A stretch of DNA of 64,000 bases from Symsagittifera roscoffensis (GCF_963678635.1 NC_087062.1:20447789-20511788); one strand, 5' to 3'; numbered from the stretch's first letter, positions 10,188 to 21,632 are shown. A program made the numbers and translations. Notes: generated by a model not told the origin, from the sequence alone.

Positions 10188-12016
10188 TATCATTATATCT
10201 TTGCAATGATATTCCTCTGATCCTCACAAAAAGATTATTCTTCAGTGGCACCTGAAAACAGGCCGCTAGCCTGATAATGACCACACGGAGCGGTGCTATG
10301 ACACTTACTTACCAAATTGTTTTTAGAAATTTTTTTAAATTTTGTATTTTGTTCAAGTCCAATAGAAATTTATCACCCATCACTGTCGAAATAAAATGGC
10401 TAACTGCGAGAATGTAGAGCAGAGTAGGCTGCTAGATAAAATACGCAGCCTCCAAAATTTAAATCAATCAATAGTTTGATATCAGTGAGGTTGTTTTTTT
10501 AATATATCAGTTATTTCCTTTTGATAAAAACAAGTATTGAGGAAACGTTTGGGATTTGTTTTCTTTCCACAAAATTGTTTTGGCCCGCGGAAAAGTCAAG
10601 CTTTCGGATATTCGACCGTTTTGTTTTAATTTTTGACTTTTCTCAGAATTATCCTCTCCAATCTGGGATTGAAAATAATTAAAGAAAATAAATAAAGAAA
10701 AAATAAAAAAAGAAAACTGGGATAGAAAATAAATAAAGAAAACCGGTAGAAATCCACCGGAAAAAACTTATAAATCTCAGTTTCTGTAGAAAAATAGAAA
10801 AAGTTATTTTCGTCGAAAAAGTCACTCTGAAACTTCAAAACGGTCAAAAAGTTTGTGACTTTGCTCAAAAATTACTCTGCCAAATGCAATATCAATGGTC
10901 AAATTGAGATTCTGAAAAATTTTCCTGTTTGGAGTACTATGCCTGTAGTTTTTCAGAAAAACAATTGACCGTCAGAAAAGTCAATTTCGAATTTGAATTT
11001 TTTGAAAATTGACTTTTCTAGAAAAGTTCAGTTCATAGATTATGTTCCAATCGAGAAACCCGGCTGTGTAAGGTTCTTTACATGCTGTCTTTCTATAAGT
11101 GAAAAATAACTGAAGATTTGGAAAAAGTCCAATTTTTGAAGAAAATTACCCATTTGAACTGGATTCAGGACAACATATGCATTAAAAAAACAGATAAAAG
11201 TATCTCTTTATCTGGGCCCTTGGTTTCAAATTTATGTTTCATATTGCGATGAAAATGACAGTGTAATTGTGCTCATTTTGATTTCTGCTCTCAAATTGTT
11301 TATGTTTGAAGTACCATTTTTCAGAAGAATGTTTAATACCATATGAAAATTGAAAACGTTGATGCCAGAATTAACTTGAAACAATTTTTTTTTACCTCTT
11401 CAGCATTAAACAATGTATATCACAAAAATAAATGATAAGTGTAGTTTTTGCATTACGTAGAGGTTCATTGAACGCCTGTCTCAGCATAGTCCATTTTTCT
11501 TCTGCCCCTTCTATTCATATTGAGTTAATGAGCTCAACGAAGCTCTTTTTTCGGTCTTTTTTTTTTACATAAGGCCGTCTTTTTTGTCAAGAATTTTCAC
11601 TTGGCACCACTAATGCAGCCGCAAATGGTCAAGCGGTGTTAGATTTGACGCTAGAGGTAAAGTAAGATTCACACACGATCATTACCATGGCAGGGGACCG
11701 AATACACGATCTGACGATCTGAAAGGAACCGCCTTACCACTCTGCTTAGAATCTACAACAGCTGTTGACTGAACTACTTTTTTCTCAAAACAAAAGATTC
11801 AAATAGAATTTGTCAGAATTAAGGTTTTTCGTAGCTAAATTGATCCATTTTGAAAGCTTTCAAATTAATTAGATTCGAATTTTAATTTGAAAAAAAAAAA
11901 CTGTCGGAGTATTAATCAAATATTTTTTTTACCGCTTATCGTTATCATGTCAAGTCAAAGCTGAAGATGCAGTCGAAGTTTACGAGTTCAGATGGTTAGC
12001 TTCTATTGTATATATT
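10188..12016. other. No gene seen; possible tRNA-like relic near 11615
   Basis: AT-rich, with no supported exon. At 11615 GCAGCCGCAAATGGTCAAGC resembles the 5' half of a tRNA-Ser/Leu with an A-box-like TGGTCAAGCGG, followed by a B-box-like AGATTCACACAC. No closed cloverleaf can be drawn, so at most it is a SINE or tRNA relic. Confidence 0.25.
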
Positions 12017-12497
12017 AAATATCAAACCTCAATTTTTTCCCATATAATTCCTCAGTTGTTAACATCATTTCCAGATGAGTCACAGTAAAATAAATCAAGC
12101 ATTGGTTTGAGCAAACACCATAACGACAAAATTATTGTTCCGACTTTCGTAACAAAAGTAACGGAATATTTGTGCTCGGGTGGGTTTTTTTTTCTTCAGA
12201 CAAAAATTCTAGACAGATTTTTCTTCAGACTTTTTAACTAACCATTTTTGACGGGAGTTTTTGAAAATCAATTGCCATATTTGAGTTGTTACTCGGAGCG
12301 AAACCTATCACTTTGCACTTTATATGGCGTGTGGGAGGATGAATTTCACAAAAAACCTCAAATTAAAAAAAAATATCATTTTTTTTATTATATTTAATTT
12401 TTTCATGTTATTACTGCTCCTTAGACCTTAAGAGGCAGTTAGAACATTCAGGGCGTCGCCCTGATATGAGGAGCAGTCTTGTTAGGTTTGCATTTCA
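12017..12497 (-). pseudogene. Partial, broken copy of the 12566-13312 gene, split by a HINE insertion
   Basis: Bases 12037-12136 align with about 12864-12966 of the neighbouring gene at roughly three-quarters identity. Shared blocks include ACATCATTTCCAGA and CGACAAAATTATT. The copy has a 3-base gap and several in-frame stops, so it is not coding. The alignment breaks exactly where the HINE begins (12137) and seems to resume weakly after it (TTAGGTTTGCATTT against TTATCTGTTTGTATTT). The fragment is a duplicate of an internal gene segment only. Confidence 0.75.
12137..12481 (+). mobile_element. Helentron-like (HINE) element, internally deleted
   Basis: Complete termini: GTTCCGACTTTCG at the left; at the right a degraded subterminal copy, then CAGGGCGTCGCCCTG hairpin, then GAGCAGTCTTG. 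The central AACGCGCGAT core is deleted. Inserted in the pseudogene, with T on both sides and no target duplication. Confidence 0.85.
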
Positions 12498-12565
12498 AAA
12501 ACACTAGAGCTGAAATAAAGCGTAGAACATGTAAGGTTTTAACATATGAGTTCTTTTAAAAGGAT

Positions 12566-13312
12566 CTATTCAAACTGTTCACAAATCCAGTTTTGTTCTA
12601 AGCACATAACGTTTTTCTTAAACCATCTGAAGGTCAGAAAATCCCCAGGGTTTGAATAAGGTATCGGAGGTGACCAACTGTTATCCACTTTCAGCATATA
12701 TGGTAACCCTTCTTCTTGCGGTGGTAAACTGAAATAATGATTATGTCTTCTTAACTCGCCGATTCCATATCCCACTTTCGTAATTATATTCTGTTGACAA
12801 CTGGGTAAATAGTAGGCCCATATTTCATTAAGCTCTTTGTTTTCGTCTGTAAAATCTGACATTTTCCCATAGTATTCTTCAGGCGTCAACATCATTTCCA
12901 GAAGACCCACTGTAAAGTAGTCGAAATATTGGTTTACGCAACAACCATAACCATCGACAAAATTATTTATCTGTTTGTATTTGGAGTCGAACACGTCTTT
13001 CAGCTCGCTTTGAACAAAATCTTCTAACCAGTAAACATGGTACATCAAATTGGCATTTGTCACATCCATGTTTACTTGTGCAACATATGCAGGATTTTCA
13101 ATTTCTTCAGAAGTATAAAAAAATTGCAAACAAAATATTTGACTAAAATTGCGGCAAACTTTCCAATAGTAATCTTGCGGCTCTTGAACGGGAATTATGA
13201 AAACCAATGAAGACCAAGTTGGATTCACTGTTGTATTCACCACAATGTCATGCACTACCATTTGGACAAAGTATAAACTGTTAAGAAAGTAACATAAGGA
13301 TACTGTATTCAT
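12566..13312 (-). CDS. Unrecognised 248-residue protein, single exon
   Basis: A single open frame from ATG 13312, with an in-frame TAA 18 bases upstream, to a stop at 12566-12568. I do not recognise the family. The first ~25 residues are mostly hydrophobic (LCYFLNSLYFVQMVV), so a signal peptide or anchor is possible. Potential N-glycosylation sequons are at N26 and N55. Cysteines include a CC pair (GYGCCVNQYF) and the C-terminal CLEQNWICEQFE. The protein is rich in Tyr, Phe and Trp. A secreted or extracellular role would fit but is inference. Part of this gene is duplicated as a pseudogene at 12017-12497, showing that the sequence existed long enough to be copied and decay. Confidence 0.7.
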   Translation of the reverse strand: MNTVSLCYFLNSLYFVQMVVHDIVVNTTVNPTWSSLVFIIPVQEPQDYYWKVCRNFSQIFCLQFFYTSEEIENPAYVAQVNMDVTNANLMYHVYWLEDFVQSELKDVFDSKYKQINNFVDGYGCCVNQYFDYFTVGLLEMMLTPEEYYGKMSDFTDENKELNEIWAYYLPSCQQNIITKVGYGIGELRRHNHYFSLPPQEEGLPYMLKVDNSWSPPIPYSNPGDFLTFRWFKKNVMCLEQNWICEQFE

Positions 13313-13551
13313 TTCAAAGGTATTTTTCGTTTAGTATCTGAGCTGAACTTTTTGGTTGCTTGGGTGATTCAAAACAAATTTATCTCTATGAATCTGTTGT
13401 TATTCAGAAATGTTGGACCAATCCTTGAAACTATTTATTTTAATGTCTTGAAACTGTTAATTTTAATGTTATTTTAATACGACCCAAACAAATCAGAATA
13501 TGTTAATCAGAAACTAGTTCACATGCTGATGGAAGCTGTTACAAAGTTATT

Positions 13552-13645
13552 GTTCCAGCTTAGGTAGAAATTGCCGGAATATTTTTTACAGCTTGTTTTT
13601 TTTCTCAAACAAGTTTCGATTTTTTTCTGAACATTTTTACAACGC
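13552..13645 (+). mobile_element. Degenerate Helentron-like 5' fragment
   Basis: GTTCCAGCTTAGG...GGAATATTTTTTACAGC...CTCAAACAAGTTTCGATTTT follows the first ~90 bases of the HINE family with many changes. Confidence 0.5.
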
Positions 13646-15067
13646 GACTTAATTCCCTTGCGACTTAAGAAAAATTCCCTTGCGACTTAAAAAAAAGACT
13701 TTGGCGTTGCTATTCAAGAAAAGACCGACGACAAAAGACTGGCGGCGTTGCTTAAGAAATCATATTCTTGCTCTGGAAACATCCTCGCATGCACCATTAT
13801 AGATTTTAATTTTATGATCTCAAACTATTTCTCTACAAAGCTAATGAGGTTGACTTACTCTTTACCCTGACAAAAAACGACAAATAAAAGTTTTGATAGA
13901 TTTACTTGGTCTGGACAAAAAGCGGATAAAATTTTTAAGTAATTTTGCGCAGAGGATCGAAATAAAACAACAAAAGATCCAGCAAATAATTCCGAAAAAT
14001 TACTGCTGCAATCTATGTTTGAGAATCTCAATCTTCTGATATATGCCCCCAAGAATTTTGAATATATGTGTCGTCAAAACAGATATGACCGTTTTTTGAC
14101 GCCAGACCAAGTAAATATTTCAATTCTGTTATTTGTCGTTTTATGGCTGCATAAAGATTAAGTCCAAGCTCATTAGACCCCCAAAGAACTAATTTGAGTC
14201 CTTAAACTTAAATTGATAATATTGTTTGCGAAGATGTTTCCACAGCAAGAACGGCTTTAAAACTATAGTTACGATATACGAGCTATTTTTCGCCTTCTAA
14301 TGAAAATTCTCAAAGTTTGGACCAGCTAGGTCCTTTCAAAGAGTTTCATCGTCAAACTTTGAACCCTACCTATATCTTCAATAAATGCCTCCCTCTATCC
14401 TCGAAATAAAACAAATCCGCTTCTGTTTTTACATATTTTTCTATAATTTTGAAGGATAATTACTTCCAGATTTTTAAATTTACAATCCATTAACTGTCAG
14501 TCACGATAAAGTAATCAAAACTTTGTCAAGCCAAATGCTTCAGCTAGTTGCTAACAACTGCGTCAATTTTAAGTCACAATTTTTTGGTAGTCGAATAATA
14601 CATCAAATAAGCATATTTTAAAAATGCTTAGTTGCTTTTTGAACTGCTTCATTTAATATCTACTCTGAACGAGACAAAGGATGTGGCAACTATCATTGAT
14701 TTGCCCTGCTACGAAATTTTCAAGCCGGGTTCAAGTAACGCTTGTTTAGAAGATTTTTTATAAGGTTTTCAGTGAAATTTGTTAAAAGAACTTTCGTAAG
14801 GAAACTCTTGATTCAATTTTTAATTCTTATTGTTACGGATTTTTTTTTCGTTTAGAAATATATGAATTTTCTAAAATTAAAATTAAATTTTTTTGATAAG
14901 CTTCGCAAATCTATGTTTGAACCAAACACTTCATCCTTTGCTTAAGCCAACGGAAAGTCAGAAACTGTCATGTGTCCTGGTTTCAAGAAAAGCATCGGGG
15001 TCGCCCAGTGGTCTCTTATTTTCCTTAGTTTTTTGTGTATACTCTTCCTAATCATTAATCAAATCAC
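13646..15067. other. No gene seen
   Basis: AT-rich. Short local repeats of TTCCCTTGCGACTTAA occur near 13650-13690. Nothing else supported. Confidence 0.4.
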
Positions 15068-15465
15068 CAGTGGATTTGATGGAGGGGGCGGGGGGGGGGG
15101 GGGGGGGGGATGGCGGACGCTTTTATCTTAGTGATTCCACCTCCCACCGACCCTTTGTACTATTTTGAGACGTCCATTTTTTGGCTGAAATATATATATA
15201 CTTATTTTGAGGGGGGAGCGCGCATCAAAAAATGCGAATTTTTAGTCAAATTTTTCCAAAAAGACCCTAAAAACGATTTTTTTTTTGCCTTTTTTCAAAT
15301 ATTTGCCTGCGGCGCAGAAAATTTAATCAAAATGAGGTCTTTATAGTGATTTGGGAGAGCTCAAAAAATCATTTAGTTCGACCTAAAAAAAAGTTCGACA
15401 AAATTTTTGAAATTTTTTTTGAAAATTCGCCCCCCCCCCTCGAGAAAATCCTAGATCCGCCACTG
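15068..15465. mobile_element. CAGGGGCGGAT-family (hAT-like) element
   Basis: Left end CAGTGGATTTGATGGAGGGG with a G tract of about 20, right end CTCGAGAAAATCCTAGATCCGCCACTG in two parts. The interior shares GAGGGGGGAGCGCGC and TTTGCCTGCGGCGCAG with sister copies. Target duplication not clear. Confidence 0.7.
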
Positions 15466-15990
15466 AGTCAAATGAATGTTGGATTATAATCTCCTCGTAG
15501 TCTTTTTGTTGAATTTGCTTCCAATGATTTGTATTGGTAGTTTTTTTTAGAACGGTGATAATTTTACAAGGTGGCGCTCTTTTCGAGGTGTGATAATTGT
15601 ACAAAACAAATGAGTTAGTGTTAGATTTATTGTTTTTGGAGGCATTTCAGTTATTTGAACATCTTAGAATTACAAGAGTTTGTCTGTTCAATACTTTAAC
15701 TGTTCCGTATGTCCATGGTGCAGATGGAGTACGTGGTTTTAAATGGTCATTTAAAACTGGCATCAACTTATTTGCTAACAGTTTTTGAAATAGCTCTTTT
15801 CTAAAAAATTTCTGGTAATTCGAAAAATATCCTTTCCCGAATCTCCTTTATCGTGTTTTTGTCCCTTATTGACTGTTACTATAAATTAATGGGCTTACGT
15901 TACTAATTATATGAAAACATTTCTTGTGACTATGCTTAAAATAAAATTTTTCTCAAAGTTTGAAATGGGTTCTTCGGTAGTCGTGATAAT
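15466..15990. other. No gene seen
   Basis: Short open frames only, with no family I recognise. Confidence 0.35.
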
Positions 15991-16352
15991 CCGGGCTGAC
16001 CAAAAATGCTTATCATACAGTTTTCATATATGAAAAAAATGCTTATCATTTAATTTCGTACAATTCCAAAGATACAGAAAATGTTAAGAAAACTCTAATA
16101 TAAGTATTTTGTAATATATGGAAATTGTATGATGGAAATTGTATGAGAGTTTTTTTTCATCACCAGACTGTGTTATTTGCTTCAAATAGCTGCAAAAACT
16201 AGTTTGAATCATTTCTCAATGATGTTTTGAAATTGTATGATATTGTATGATAAGCATTTTTCCATATATTTGATGTATGGAATTGTATGATAAGCATTTT
16301 CGTTGTATGGAATTGTAAGATAAGCATTTTCGGTTTATGGAGGTCACCCGGG
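15991..16352. mobile_element. Inverted-repeat element with CCGGGTGACC ends
   Basis: CCGGGCTGACCAAAAATGCT at the left is inverse to the right end (AAGCATTTTCGG, then GGTCACCCGG). The interior carries several spaced copies of ATTGTATGATAAGCATTTT, two of them in a 30-bp tandem. Fragments of the same family occur at 17890-18142 and 48189-48285. Confidence 0.6.
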
Positions 16353-16873
16353 AATCTGTAGTTAAAGTATAGACACAGGCCTTCGAAGTCTTTTTTACTG
16401 TTTCTTGTTTTGTTTCGAGAGGTGTATACTCAATTGACATGGCAGACAGTTGCAGTATAATTTGTTTCATATTAGAACATTTAGAAAAAAATTGTTTCTA
16501 TTAAAAAAACGATTTATTTTGTTTTCGGATCTTGCTTGTCTGCTTGTGTTTAAACAATGATTATGAAAAGGAACTGATAACAAAACGTTTTTCCGTAGCC
16601 AACTTACTGGTTACTGTTCATCTGAAAACGTATTCTAAAGTATTGAATTGTTTCTTGCGTTTGTTGACAAGTTTTGACCTAGTCAATTTTATTGTAGGAA
16701 TGTTTGTTTCCTAAAAATTTTGCGTCATTTTCCTTGGCTTCGTTTTGTACGAGTCCATTGTCTGGTTGCAAGTTGGTCTGTTTTTACCTTTTCATTCAAT
16801 TGTTTTTATCTGTTGTGGATCCTTGATTACTCATTTTATTACGAGGCCAAACTGTGCATTTTGTGAACTGTAA

Positions 16874-17233
16874 GCGGATTCCACATCAGGCCAAAAGCAT
16901 AATTGTTGGAGAATCTACAACATTAGTATTTTTCTTTGATCTTTTTTGCTGTTTGGATTCCACAGAAAAACAGTTAAAACACTGTATTGCTAAAAATTAA
17001 TCGAGAAACAGGCAATTTTGCGGAATCCGCAACAAAATTTTCTGAATTCGGAACAGTTGGTGTAATCCACAAACAAAAAATAATATGTTTTGTAAACTTC
17101 AGCTGTCGCGGAATCTGCAGTTGTACGTTAAATCCGCAAATTGTATGTGGAATTCGCATAAGTTAGCGGAATCTACTTACAATTACAAATATGTGTGAGC
17201 GGACTCCACGGAAATTTTGTAGGTGGAATCCAC
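16874..17233. repeat. Cluster of ten GYGGAATCCRC-like palindromes
   Basis: Eleven-base near-palindromes occur at 16874, 16953, 17020, 17060, 17108, ~17128, 17147, 17166, 17199 and 17223, for example GCGGAATCCGC and GTGGAATCCAC. Spacing is 20-80 bases, tightening to the right. No flanking unit is shared, so it is not an ordinary tandem repeat. Confidence 0.6.
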
Positions 17234-17889
17234 TTACATTGTGAACTGTGTTTAAAGGCTTATCTATTAATTCCAGTGACCTACAGACACCAAATTGTGC
17301 GCCTATCCAGTACACAGTTTGGCATCTTAATATTCGCCTGACCGGTTTTTCCCCATGTTTTTGTTGTTCTGTCATTGATTCCGTTTTTTTTAAGCTGGTT
17401 TTGCTTTTTTCTATCTTTCATTTTGTGGGTTGACGTCCAAACAAAAACAATGCCTTTTATATGTGTCCATATAGGAGTCTGTTGGCAAAAGTGCTGAGAA
17501 CACAAACTTCATAAAAGAAAATTGTTTGACAAGCATTTTTTCATCCCTTTTTTGATTGCAAACTTGCTTCTATGCAAAAACTGAAATTTTGTGTGTATAA
17601 TGTTGTACAGATTGAGTGTTTTTGCTCAATAAATTTAAAATACAAGCAAGCTTTTTTTATAAAAACAAATGCATTTTTTTCGTATCCTACGATATACATA
17701 AATGTGCAGAAAAACAAGATTTTTTCTCAACAACCAAAATTGTCTAGCCATACAGATAAAAAAACAATTTTGGTATATGTTTCTGCGTGAAAAGGTTAAG
17801 ATTAACTTACATGGCCAATATCACCAAAGCAGAAAAACTTTATTTGTGGTGTTTTGGATGAAACACAAATCTTAAAAAGAACTTTTTTT

Positions 17890-18142
17890 TGTATCTTCAT
17901 TTGAGGAAAAAATGTTTATCATATAATTTCGTAGTACAAAAAAATGCTTTTGCTATTTTCGCAAAATTTTTGAACAAAATATATGGCAAAAAGCGTGTTA
18001 ATTAATTCTAGAAAGTGGCAAAAAACAATTATTATAAAATTCATGGTATGGAAAAAGTGCTCATTTTGCTCTTTCATACAGTTTTTTTTTCAGTCCATGA
18101 AGAGTATGAAATTGTGTGATAAGTGTTTTTTGTCAACCCGAG
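17890..18142. mobile_element. Degraded CCGGGTGACC-family element
   Basis: Shares TTTATCATATAATTTCGTA and TATGAAATTGTGTGATAAG...GTCAACCCGAG with the family. The left terminus is not clear. Confidence 0.4.
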
Positions 18143-18538
18143 TTGTTTTTGAGAAATGATGAAAAATTTTAACTGTTCACTGGATCACTTTTTCAACAAT
18201 TGCTTTGACTTTCTAAAAATAGTGAAAAGTACTCTATTGAGTTAAGTTGATGGTCATCAACTTTGACGGGAGGTTTGCGTTTTCATCATTTTATTTGAAG
18301 AACTTTGTTTTTCTGATAAGGTATATATAGGCTTAGTGTATTTCTTTGGGGGGATCGCACATACTTTGCATAATTCAAATTATTTTTGTTACCCTATTTT
18401 ACCCTATTTTAAGATGTTCTTGAGTCTTGCAGGGTTTTAAAAACAAATTTGCTGAGAAAGTTAATAATTTTTTTAAAGATTATTTTCTTGATGATCACAA
18501 AATTTTGGTTGTCTCATGCTGGATTCCAAGTGTGTGGT
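18143..18538. other. No gene seen
   Basis: AT-rich with no supported feature. A short ACCCTATTTT direct repeat lies at about 18391-18410. Confidence 0.35.
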
Positions 18539-18756
18539 CAGGGGTTGATTTGGGGGGGGGGGGCGCTGAAAAAAAAACATTAATTTTTGGTCAAAAATCA
18601 AAAGTTTCCAGAAGGTACCTTAAAATGCTTTTTTTGGCCTGTTTCTTCAAATTTTGCCCGCGGAGCCAAAAATTTGGACAATCAGGGTCTTTTTGTTGCT
18701 TTGGTAGAGCTCGGAAAATCAATTTGGTCGACCTAACAAAAAAGTTTTGATTATTT
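18539..18756. mobile_element. CAGGGGCGGAT-family element, 3' end lost
   Basis: Left end CAGGGGTTGATTTGGGG with a G tract. The interior TTTTGCCCGCGGAGCCAAAA and GGTAGAGCTCGGAAAATC is shared with sister copies. No right terminus found. Confidence 0.55.
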
Positions 18757-19038
18757 AGAAAAATGAGATTTTCTTTTTTTGGTTTCATTTTACTCTCTTC
18801 TTATCAACTGAAAATGATTTTATTTTTTGACATTCATTGCGGATCTTAATTTGTACTGCCTGAATCTTCCATGAAAACAACGTCTTGGCAAGTGATTAGT
18901 TTTTAGTATAACTGCTTTGAACGCTTCACTCATAAAAGCTGAAAAAGCGATTGGCTAGAAAATAGCTCATTAGGAAAGAGCTGATTTTGTATTCGCGTTT
19001 TATGTGAATCTTGGATGAATACGTCTTTAGGTTCATAA

Positions 19039-19261
19039 TGTGAGGGGCTACATATTTACATGTCAACCAATTTAGTTGCTATTTATTACTTATCTCTGAG
19101 AGTTCTCATATTATAATTAAGTGTGATTTGGTACCCGCCTGTCAATCAGTCTAGATCTGTCTAGCTGTTATGTGTTGACCTCTAGTTCAGTGTCTTATTT
19201 ATGCGAACTAGAAATCAGTTGAATTAACACTTAACAGGAACGATTTTTCTATTCCTTGTTA
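19039..19261 (+). repeat. Element A 5' LTR
   Basis: Starts TGTGAGGGGCTACATA and ends CTATTCCTTGTTA. It lacks a 4-bp CCAT insert that the 3' LTR has (near 24753). Confidence 0.95.
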
Positions 19262-20263
19262 TGGCGCAGTCAACAGATGGTGGGGAAAAACCCCCGTGGA
19301 ATTGTGGCATTCTGGCCTGCGAATCAGGCGGAACCACAACTCTTATGGGAACATTGGAAGCAGAGAATTCATTGGGCAATCGTGGCAAAACATGGATAAG
19401 TCTCGTCGGAATTTTACTTTCCGTCAACATTAACTGAAGCGCAGATCAATGACCTGGGAGAAATTGGTGGCAAACCAAGGGAAAAAGGTGAACGTACATT
19501 GATATCGAATCTGTACCTATGTTTGGGACACGAGGGACAGCGGGCCTTGCATAATCAGCATCCACATTTGAATATGGAAACAATACGATACCCACAATTT
19601 TTGGATACCTGTGTGGCCCTTTTCCAAAAGGAGCGAAATGAGACGTATGAGATGTACCAGATGTTGTCCAGGAAACAAAAGGAGGGAGAAAGTTTGGAAT
19701 CGTTCTATGCAGAACTCAGCGGAATGGCGGCGAGATGCAATTTGGGTACCCAAGAGCGGAAAATGGTGAGAGACATATTTATATTCAATATGAGGAACAG
19801 GGACGCGCAGAACGGGCTGTGTCGGGAAACTAAGACTCCGGAGGAAGCATTGAGAATCGAAATGTCGTATGAAAGAGGAGACAAGTACGACAAGACCTAC
19901 AAGGGCGTCGCATCTGGCTCCACGGGAACGGCCTATCCATCGCCAGGGGGTTCTTTGCAGATCAAAACCGAACCAATCAACAACATTCGTGGATCCAGGG
20001 GACGAGGAATGCCAAGGGGACGGGGCCAATACCCAAATGGAGGGGGGGGGGGTTGGGAGGCCGAACACAAGAGCGAATGCAAGAACGGAGATTTTACAAT
20101 TGCGATCAGCCAAACATCACTCCAGAATACCGACAAAGATGCCCAGCAAGAGCCGTCACATGCAACTTTTGCAAAAAGGTCGGGCACTTTGAGAGAAATT
20201 GTCGGGGAAAACGACAGTCACGGGGGGGGGGGGGGGGGGGGAGGGGACAGCCAGTTGGACTAA
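19261..20263 (+). pseudogene. Element A gag (capsid region), frameshifted
   Basis: An ATG overlapping the LTR end opens a 58-codon frame. The capsid-like part continues in another frame (19499-20263), with features usual for Gypsy Gag: ESLESFYAELSGMAARC, an R-D-I-F motif and a late acidic/basic helix. A run of 11 G at 20042-20052 lies where the frame must change to reach the zinc knuckle. Gag forms the particle and packages the RNA. This copy is broken. Confidence 0.85.
19262..19271 (+). promoter_or_regulatory. Element A primer-binding site
   Basis: TGGCGCAGTC directly follows the 5' LTR. It is complementary to the 3' end, including CCA, of animal tRNA-Ser species ending GACTGCG. The tRNA assignment is from general knowledge of tRNA-Ser acceptor stems. 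Confidence 0.7.
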
Positions 20264-20754
20264 TCCAAGGGGTTGAGCTATTTGATGAAGAGGATACTCC
20301 CCCGGATGACGTTGGGTCACAAGTTGTGGCCAAATCAATAGGTTTTGATAAACGAGAACACCACAGTTGGTCATCGGAGAGTTCAGATGACTACATAGTT
20401 ATGGCCATTAGACGTAAGAAAGAGACGCTATTGAAAGTTGCCCGACCTAAGCTTAAAATATATCTTAATGGACACCCAATGAACATCTGGATCGACAGTG
20501 GATCGCCAATATCCATTTTAACACTGGATGACTTGAGGAAAACAGTGGGACGAGCGGGAATCAATTTGAAACAAGATGACATTGAAGACGACGAATTTCG
20601 GGACTACAGCAACAATCGGATCAAAATGTTAGGAAGAATGGAGCTTGAGTTGGCATCCAATGGATGGAAGACGAAAGCAGAAGTCAGAGTTATTGGAGGG
20701 ACCAGACCATCAATCGTGGGACGTGACTTGATGGGAAACTCGGACTCCAGTTGA
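20053..20754 (+). pseudogene. Element A nucleocapsid zinc knuckle and protease
   Basis: In the frame after the first G tract, a knuckle CNFCKKVGHFERNC (C-x2-C-x4-H-x4-C) is followed by a Gly/Arg linker containing a second G tract (about 20222-20241). Then comes a retropepsin-like region with the DSG triad in IWIDSGSPISIL and a late VGRDLMG block. A one-base loss near 20736 moves the following pol sequence into another frame. Confidence 0.85.
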
Positions 20755-21052
20755 TACAAGCAGATCCAAGGGGGCAGTGATGAACGTCCAGGGGACGGAA
20801 GACAGTTCATGTGAGAAGGAGCACGTTGGAGAATTGGAGAATGAGCAGATGGACCCGTGGCAGCTATACTTTAGTAAGCTATTCCCAAAACTTTTAACTA
20901 GGATCGGAAAAATTAGAAACAACAAGGTTCAAGTGGAATTTTTCAAAAAATCTTGTACCAGTGCAGCAGAAGGGACGGAGAGTGCCGGTAACGCTCCAGC
21001 AAAAGATGGACAAGGATATTGATAAGCTACTAACTCAGGGACTATAGAAAAT

Positions 21053-21630
21053 ATGAAAGAATGTTCGGATCGATATTTTGTTTCTCCGATCGTCATCACC
21101 GTAAAAAAAGACGGGTCCGTGAAATTAGCGTTGGAATCTCGAGAACTTAATAAACAAGTTCATAAAAAGAAATACTAAATGCCAAACATAGAAGAACTTG
21201 TAGATACAATAGGACAACTGATTTCCGAGAAAAAACAAGGGGAGGTGTATTTTACCACAATGGATCTAACATACGCGTATGGTCAACTACCACTTAGTGA
21301 GGAAACAAGCGTACATTGCCATTTTTCTTTGGTGGGCGGACAATTGACAGGAACATACCGATTTCGAACAGGATTTTACGGATTAACGTCCATGCCGGCA
21401 GAGTTCCAACGGGTGATGGACTCAATTTTGAACGAATTCCCACATCTCCTTGGTTGAAGAGATACTCAGGAAATCAAATCGCGAAAACATCTCGTTAAAG
21501 TTACAAAAATGCGAGTTTGCGAAACGAGAATAGGAGTGGCTCGGTCATCGTATAACCGAAACGGGGGTTACGCCTCTTAAAAGCAAGACATCGCCAATTG
21601 ATGCATTAACGGCTCCTAAAATAGTTACTC
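21053..21630 (+). pseudogene. Element A reverse transcriptase, catalytic box deleted
   Basis: Gypsy-type RT motifs in order: SVKLALESRELNK, FTTMDLTYAYGQLPL (motif A Asp), TYRFRTGFYGLTSMPAEFQ (motif B). In-frame stops lie at 21176 and within 21520-21535. At about 21450 the frame passes from the end of motif B (EFPHLL) straight to the helix after motif C. The block that normally carries the paired catalytic aspartates is therefore missing. RT copies element RNA into DNA, and this copy cannot be active. Confidence 0.9.
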
Positions 21631-21632
21631 AA

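Noticed and set aside
11615-11700. tRNA-like sequence
   Set aside because: A-box and B-box-like words are present but no closed acceptor or anticodon stem can be drawn; noted only as a possible relic.
19517-20113. 198-codon minus-strand open frame
   Set aside because: Antisense of element A gag; no motifs, and the plus strand carries the recognisable capsid sequence.
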